Below are positions 7,122 to 9,872 of a stretch of 9,872 bases of DNA, in pieces. Below the pieces are notes generated by a model. That model did no database searches. It had not been told where the DNA came from and worked only from the letters and a program-made list of their open reading frames with translations. Position numbers and translations under genes: made by a program. Numbering within the stretch: position 1 is the first letter of the stretch; each line of letters opens with the position of its first letter. The stretch lies in the NCBI GenBank assembly GCA_964498965.1, contig CAZCJU010000061.1, forward strand, positions 1 to 9,872, read 5' to 3'. Source of the DNA: CAZCJU01 sp964498965. GTDB taxonomy: Bacteria > Bacillota > Clostridia > Oscillospirales > CAG-272.

Positions 7122-7802
7122 ATGAAGCTTGTTTACACGGGAAAAACAAAAAATGTTTACGCACTCGATAACGGAAATTATCTGCTGAAATTCAAGGACG
7201 ATTGCACGGGCAAGGACGGAGTGTTCGATCCGGGCGAAAACTCGGTCGGTCTGACGATAGACGGCGTAGGCGATGTTAACCTTCGTATGTCGATTTACTT
7301 CTTCGAAAAAATAAATGCCGCAGGTATAAAAACTCATTACGTAAATGCCGACCTTGAAAACACGACCATGGAGGTTCTGCCCGCAAAGGTGTTCGGAAAA
7401 GGTCTTGAAGTCATTTGCAGAGAAAAAGCCGTCGGCTCGTTCCGCCGTCGCTACGGCGATTACGTGAAAGAGGGAGCTGATCTGCCCTCGTATGTCGAAA
7501 TGACGTTCAAAAACGATGCTCTCGGCGATCCCCTTGTAACAAAGGACGGTCTTGCCGTTCTCGGCGTTATGACCGAAGAACAGTACGATACTATCAAAAC
7601 AATGACACAACAGATAACGAAAATAGTTGCCGACGACCTCAAAGAAAAGGGACTCGTGTTGTATGATATCAAATTCGAATACGGTTACGACAAGGATGGC
7701 GGTGTAATGCTTATAGATGAAATAGCGTCCGGTAATATGCGTGTTTACAAAGACGGCGAATATATAGATCCTATGACGCTTTCCGAGCTGTTTTTTGCGT
7801 AA
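7122..7802 (+). CDS. purC: Phosphoribosylaminoimidazole-succinocarboxamide synthase (SAICAR synthetase), divergent
   Basis: Joins aspartate to CAIR using ATP in de novo purine synthesis; cytosolic. The 226-residue product is slightly shorter than the usual 235-240, and the final helix region is reduced. Matches to the family are GKTKNVY near the start (E. coli has GKAKTVY), EVICREKAVGSFRRR in place of ECVVRNRAAGSLVKR, FKNDALGDP in place of LKNDAMHDP, and LYDIKFEYG in place of VDFKLEFG. Odd points are a missing Pro in the first signature and LIDEIASGNMR where others have a DE-x-SPD-xx-R loop. The start has AGAGG (7108-7112) nine bases upstream. The stop overlaps the purF start by one base (TAATG), implying coupled translation. 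The fold and family are clear; exact substrate use is inferred. Confidence 0.88.
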   Translation: MKLVYTGKTKNVYALDNGNYLLKFKDDCTGKDGVFDPGENSVGLTIDGVGDVNLRMSIYFFEKINAAGIKTHYVNADLENTTMEVLPAKVFGKGLEVICREKAVGSFRRRYGDYVKEGADLPSYVEMTFKNDALGDPLVTKDGLAVLGVMTEEQYDTIKTMTQQITKIVADDLKEKGLVLYDIKFEYGYDKDGGVMLIDEIASGNMRVYKDGEYIDPMTLSELFFA

Positions 7803-9223
7803 TGGGCGGATTTTTCGGTGCGGTTTCCAAGAAAGACTGCGTACTCGATATATTTTTCGGCGTAGACTACCATTCTCACCTCGGAACACGCCGCGGAGGA
7901 ATGATAATTTACGACAAAAACGACGGCTTCCAACGTGAAATACACAGTATAGAGAATACACCTTTCAGGACGAAATTCGAAAAGGATCTGGCGGATTTTC
8001 ACGGCTGCAGCGGAATAGGCTGTATAAGCGACTCGGATCCGCAGCCGCTGCTCGTCCGTTCGCACCTCGGTCTTTATGCGATATCGACCGTCGGTATCAT
8101 CAATAACGCCGAAAGTCTTGTTAAGGAGTATTTTTCGGATCACGGTCATCAGTTTATGGCGATGAGTTCGGGCAAAGTCAATTCGACCGAGCTTACCGCC
8201 GCCTTGATAAACCAGAAGGATTCGATAGAAGAGGGAATATTGCACGCTCAGGATGTTATCGACGGCTCGATGACGATATTGCTCCTCAATTCCGACGGAA
8301 TAATCGCCGCACGCGACAGACTCGGCAGACTTCCCGTGCTTATCGGTAAAAGCGATGACGGCTGTTGCGTTTCGTTCGAGTCCTTTGCGTACCATAAATT
8401 GAATTATGAGGACGCATACGAATTGGGACCGGGCGAGATCGTCAAGATCAACGAGGACGGCTTTAAGACCGTTTCACCCGCACGGGACAAAATGAAGATT
8501 TGTGCGTTTTTGTGGACGTATTACGGATACCCGAACTCTAATTACGAGGGTGTAAACGTGGAAGTAATGCGTGTCAGAAACGGAAAGATCATGGCGAGAA
8601 ACGAAGCCGAAAAGGGAACGCTTCCCAACGTGGATTACGTGGCGGGCGTACCCGATACGGGAATACCGCACGCAATAGGCTATACGAACGAAAGTCATAA
8701 AACATTCGCACGACCGTTTGTAAAATACACGCCGACTTGGCCCAGATCGTTTATGCCGGAAAATCAGCAGGTGCGTAATCAGGTCGCAAAGATGAAGCAG
8801 ATACCCGTTCCCGAACTTATAAAGGACAAAAAGTTGCTTTTCGTGGACGATTCGATAGTCCGGGGTACTCAGCTTCGCGAAACCGTCGAATTTCTGTACA
8901 GTGCAGGTGCCAAAGAGGTGCATATGCGTTCCGCTTGCCCGCCTATTATGTACAGCTGTAAATATCTGAATTTTTCGAGAGGAAATTCGGATATGGATTT
9001 GCTCGCCCGTCGCACGATACAAGAGCTTGAGGGCGATGAGGGACAAAAGCATATCGAGGAATACTCCGATTCGAATACAGAGCGGGGACGGTGTCTGCTT
9101 TCGGCAATATGTAAAAAGCTCGGCTTCGATTCGCTCGGATATCAGTCGCTCGACGGCTTGCTTGAAGCGATAGGAATAGATAAAGAAAAAATATGTACCT
9201 ATTGCTGGAACGGTAAGGAATAG
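7802..9223 (+). CDS. purF: Amidophosphoribosyltransferase homologue (PurF) lacking the glutaminase nucleophile
   Basis: PurF family, 473 residues, usually making phosphoribosylamine from PRPP and glutamine as the first purine step. The C-terminal phosphoribosyltransferase half is well kept: the PRPP loop is VDDSIVRGTQ (348-357), and the likely Fe-S ligands Cys234, Cys386, Cys465 and Cys468 (the last two in CTYC) match the Bacillus-type cluster. The N-terminal Ntn-hydrolase half starts MGGFFG instead of MCGIFG, so Cys1 is Gly. GIGCISDSD (71-79) lacks the GHVRYST arginine, and TVG (96-98) stands where HNG holds the oxyanion asparagine. Glutamine hydrolysis is therefore unlikely; ammonia use or a partner glutaminase is inferred. 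The ATG overlaps the purC stop. The usual purM, purN, purH and purD do not follow within the window. Confidence 0.88.
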   Translation: MGGFFGAVSKKDCVLDIFFGVDYHSHLGTRRGGMIIYDKNDGFQREIHSIENTPFRTKFEKDLADFHGCSGIGCISDSDPQPLLVRSHLGLYAISTVGIINNAESLVKEYFSDHGHQFMAMSSGKVNSTELTAALINQKDSIEEGILHAQDVIDGSMTILLLNSDGIIAARDRLGRLPVLIGKSDDGCCVSFESFAYHKLNYEDAYELGPGEIVKINEDGFKTVSPARDKMKICAFLWTYYGYPNSNYEGVNVEVMRVRNGKIMARNEAEKGTLPNVDYVAGVPDTGIPHAIGYTNESHKTFARPFVKYTPTWPRSFMPENQQVRNQVAKMKQIPVPELIKDKKLLFVDDSIVRGTQLRETVEFLYSAGAKEVHMRSACPPIMYSCKYLNFSRGNSDMDLLARRTIQELEGDEGQKHIEEYSDSNTERGRCLLSAICKKLGFDSLGYQSLDGLLEAIGIDKEKICTYCWNGKE

Positions 9224-9434
9224 CGGAAAAACCGAATAACTCGCAATACACGTAAAAGGCACGGTCAAGGTGTGGAATTGTCAAGATATGTGCAATCGAA
9301 AAATCTCCTAAATTTGATAAACTGCGGTAAATGCATACGGATTTCTTCGTTCCGCTACGCTACACTTCAAAAATCCGTATGCGGCGTGCCGTCAAGCGGC
9401 GGTAGTTGCTTTTGATTTTGCCCATTCCCGATAG
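9224..9434. other. Non-coding stretch after purF, probable edge of a mobile element
   Basis: No gene is supported here. A short frame ending at TAA 9312-9314 has no start with a ribosome site. The main structure is the long inverted repeat at 9333-9382. A small hairpin GCCG-TCAAG-CGGC (9388-9400) followed by TTGCTTTTGATTTTG (9406-9420) may be a weak terminator for purC-purF. The boundary of foreign DNA probably falls in this stretch but no attachment site is visible. Confidence 0.4.
9333..9382. repeat. Long perfect inverted repeat (12-bp arms)
   Basis: GCATACGGATTT (9333-9344) is matched by AAATCCGTATGC (9371-9382) around a 26-nt loop. No T-tract follows directly, so a plain terminator is doubtful. 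It could be a dispersed palindromic (REP or MITE-like) repeat, a recombination site, or an element end. Confidence 0.7.
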
Positions 9435-9872
9435 ATGACCGGTGGCAAGCCCACCGGTATTGTTGTACACTCCACAGGTGCCAATAACAAAAATATTAAA
9501 CGATATGTGCAGCCCCTCAAGACGGATGCAGATTATTCCACAATTATTGCCGATATTGGCGTAAACCGATACGGCAACGATTGGAATCGCTCTGCCTCGG
9601 AAATGGGACGCAGTGTGTGCGTTCACGCCTTTATCGGCGTTAATGCCAAAGGCACGGTTGAAACCTATCAGACGCTTCCGTTTGATATTTGTTGCCGGGA
9701 TGTCGGCTCAGGCAAAAAGAGCAGCTACAATTACAACCCTCAAGCCCGTGTGCAGCTTGAGATGTGTGAGGACGTTTTGAAGGACGCTGCATGTTTCAAC
9801 GCCGTTATGAAGGAAGTGCAAGAGTTTTGTGCCTACCTCTGCAAGCTGTACGGCTTCGGTGTCGATAAGATC
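9435..9872 (+). CDS. Phage-type N-acetylmuramoyl-L-alanine amidase (3' end beyond window, N-terminus possibly truncated)
   Basis: An open frame of 146 codons reaches the window edge. It resembles Amidase_2/PGRP-type endolysins of Firmicute phages and integrative elements. These cleave the bond between muramic acid and L-alanine, outside the membrane after release by a holin. Seen are GIVVHSTGANN with the likely zinc ligand His12, RYGNDWNRS (47-55), VCVHAFIG, GTVETYQTLPF, and a C-terminal helix EFCAYLCKLYGF. The second metal-binding His would lie past the edge. ATG 9435 comes directly after an in-frame TAG (9432-9434) and has no ribosome site. Relatives I recall have some 20 residues before this point, so the 5' end may be lost. 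Isoleucine uses ATT (6) and ATC (2) but no ATA, unlike purC (8 of 12 ATA), which points to transfer. Confidence 0.75.
   Translation, partial: MTGGKPTGIVVHSTGANNKNIKRYVQPLKTDADYSTIIADIGVNRYGNDWNRSASEMGRSVCVHAFIGVNAKGTVETYQTLPFDICCRDVGSGKKSSYNYNPQARVQLEMCEDVLKDAACFNAVMKEVQEFCAYLCKLYGFGVDKI

Noticed and set aside
7838..7840. Cys13 of PurF as an alternative nucleophile exposed by propeptide removal
   Set aside because: The residues after Cys13 (VLDIFFG) do not resemble the CGxFG strand; the GGFFG at residues 2-6 already fills that place.
6996..7961. 321-codon minus-strand frame over purC and the purC promoter
   Set aside because: It runs through a terminator and a promoter and opposes purC; no recognisable domain.
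9360..9626. 88-codon minus-strand frame opposite the amidase
   Set aside because: It runs across the inverted repeat and opposes a recognisable amidase; no known domain.
1..9872. CRISPR array, tRNA or rRNA genes
   Set aside because: No regularly spaced direct repeats and no tRNA or rRNA signature were seen on either strand.

Overview
The window looks like the chromosome of a Gram-positive, clostridia-type Firmicute (an inference from gene families, with no marker gene to fix the taxon). Shine-Dalgarno sites are clear, the promoters are consensus sigma-A-like with 17-bp spacers, the base composition is intermediate, and ATA is used heavily for isoleucine. The aspartate-semialdehyde dehydrogenase is of the archaeal/fungal type, and an EF-G paralogue and a PurF that starts Met-Gly-Gly are also present. 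Most of the window is biosynthetic housekeeping.

Layout. Positions 1-1759 are a leftward pair: murA (first committed step of peptidoglycan synthesis) followed by a HAD-family phosphatase cut by the left edge. A divergent AT-rich spacer (1760-2095) separates them from a rightward asd-argH pair (aspartate-semialdehyde dehydrogenase, argininosuccinate lyase). That pair ends at a strong composite hairpin terminator (about 4609-4664). A regulatory-looking spacer with a perfect TTTGTGCA/TGCACAAA palindrome and a near-consensus promoter then leads to a monocistronic EF-G-like GTPase (4917-6977), closed by a GC-rich terminator. A further promoter drives purC-purF, whose stop and start codons overlap (TAATG).

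Right end. After purF (9223) the housekeeping character stops. A 211-bp non-coding stretch carries a long perfect inverted repeat. It is followed by a phage-type N-acetylmuramoyl-L-alanine amidase, open at the window edge, with quite different isoleucine codon use and apparently without its usual N-terminal lead-in. This looks like the edge of a prophage, integrative element or phage remnant inserted behind a shortened pur operon.

Most interesting point. The PurF homologue lacks the N-terminal nucleophilic Cys and other residues needed to use glutamine, but keeps the PRPP loop and all four Fe-S cysteines. It is translationally coupled to a PurC with divergent signature motifs. I recall the Met-Gly-Gly PurF type as recurrent in gut Firmicutes and Bacteroidetes, so the family is probably not new, but its chemistry is a fair open question. 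I did not find a wholly new multi-gene system in this window.
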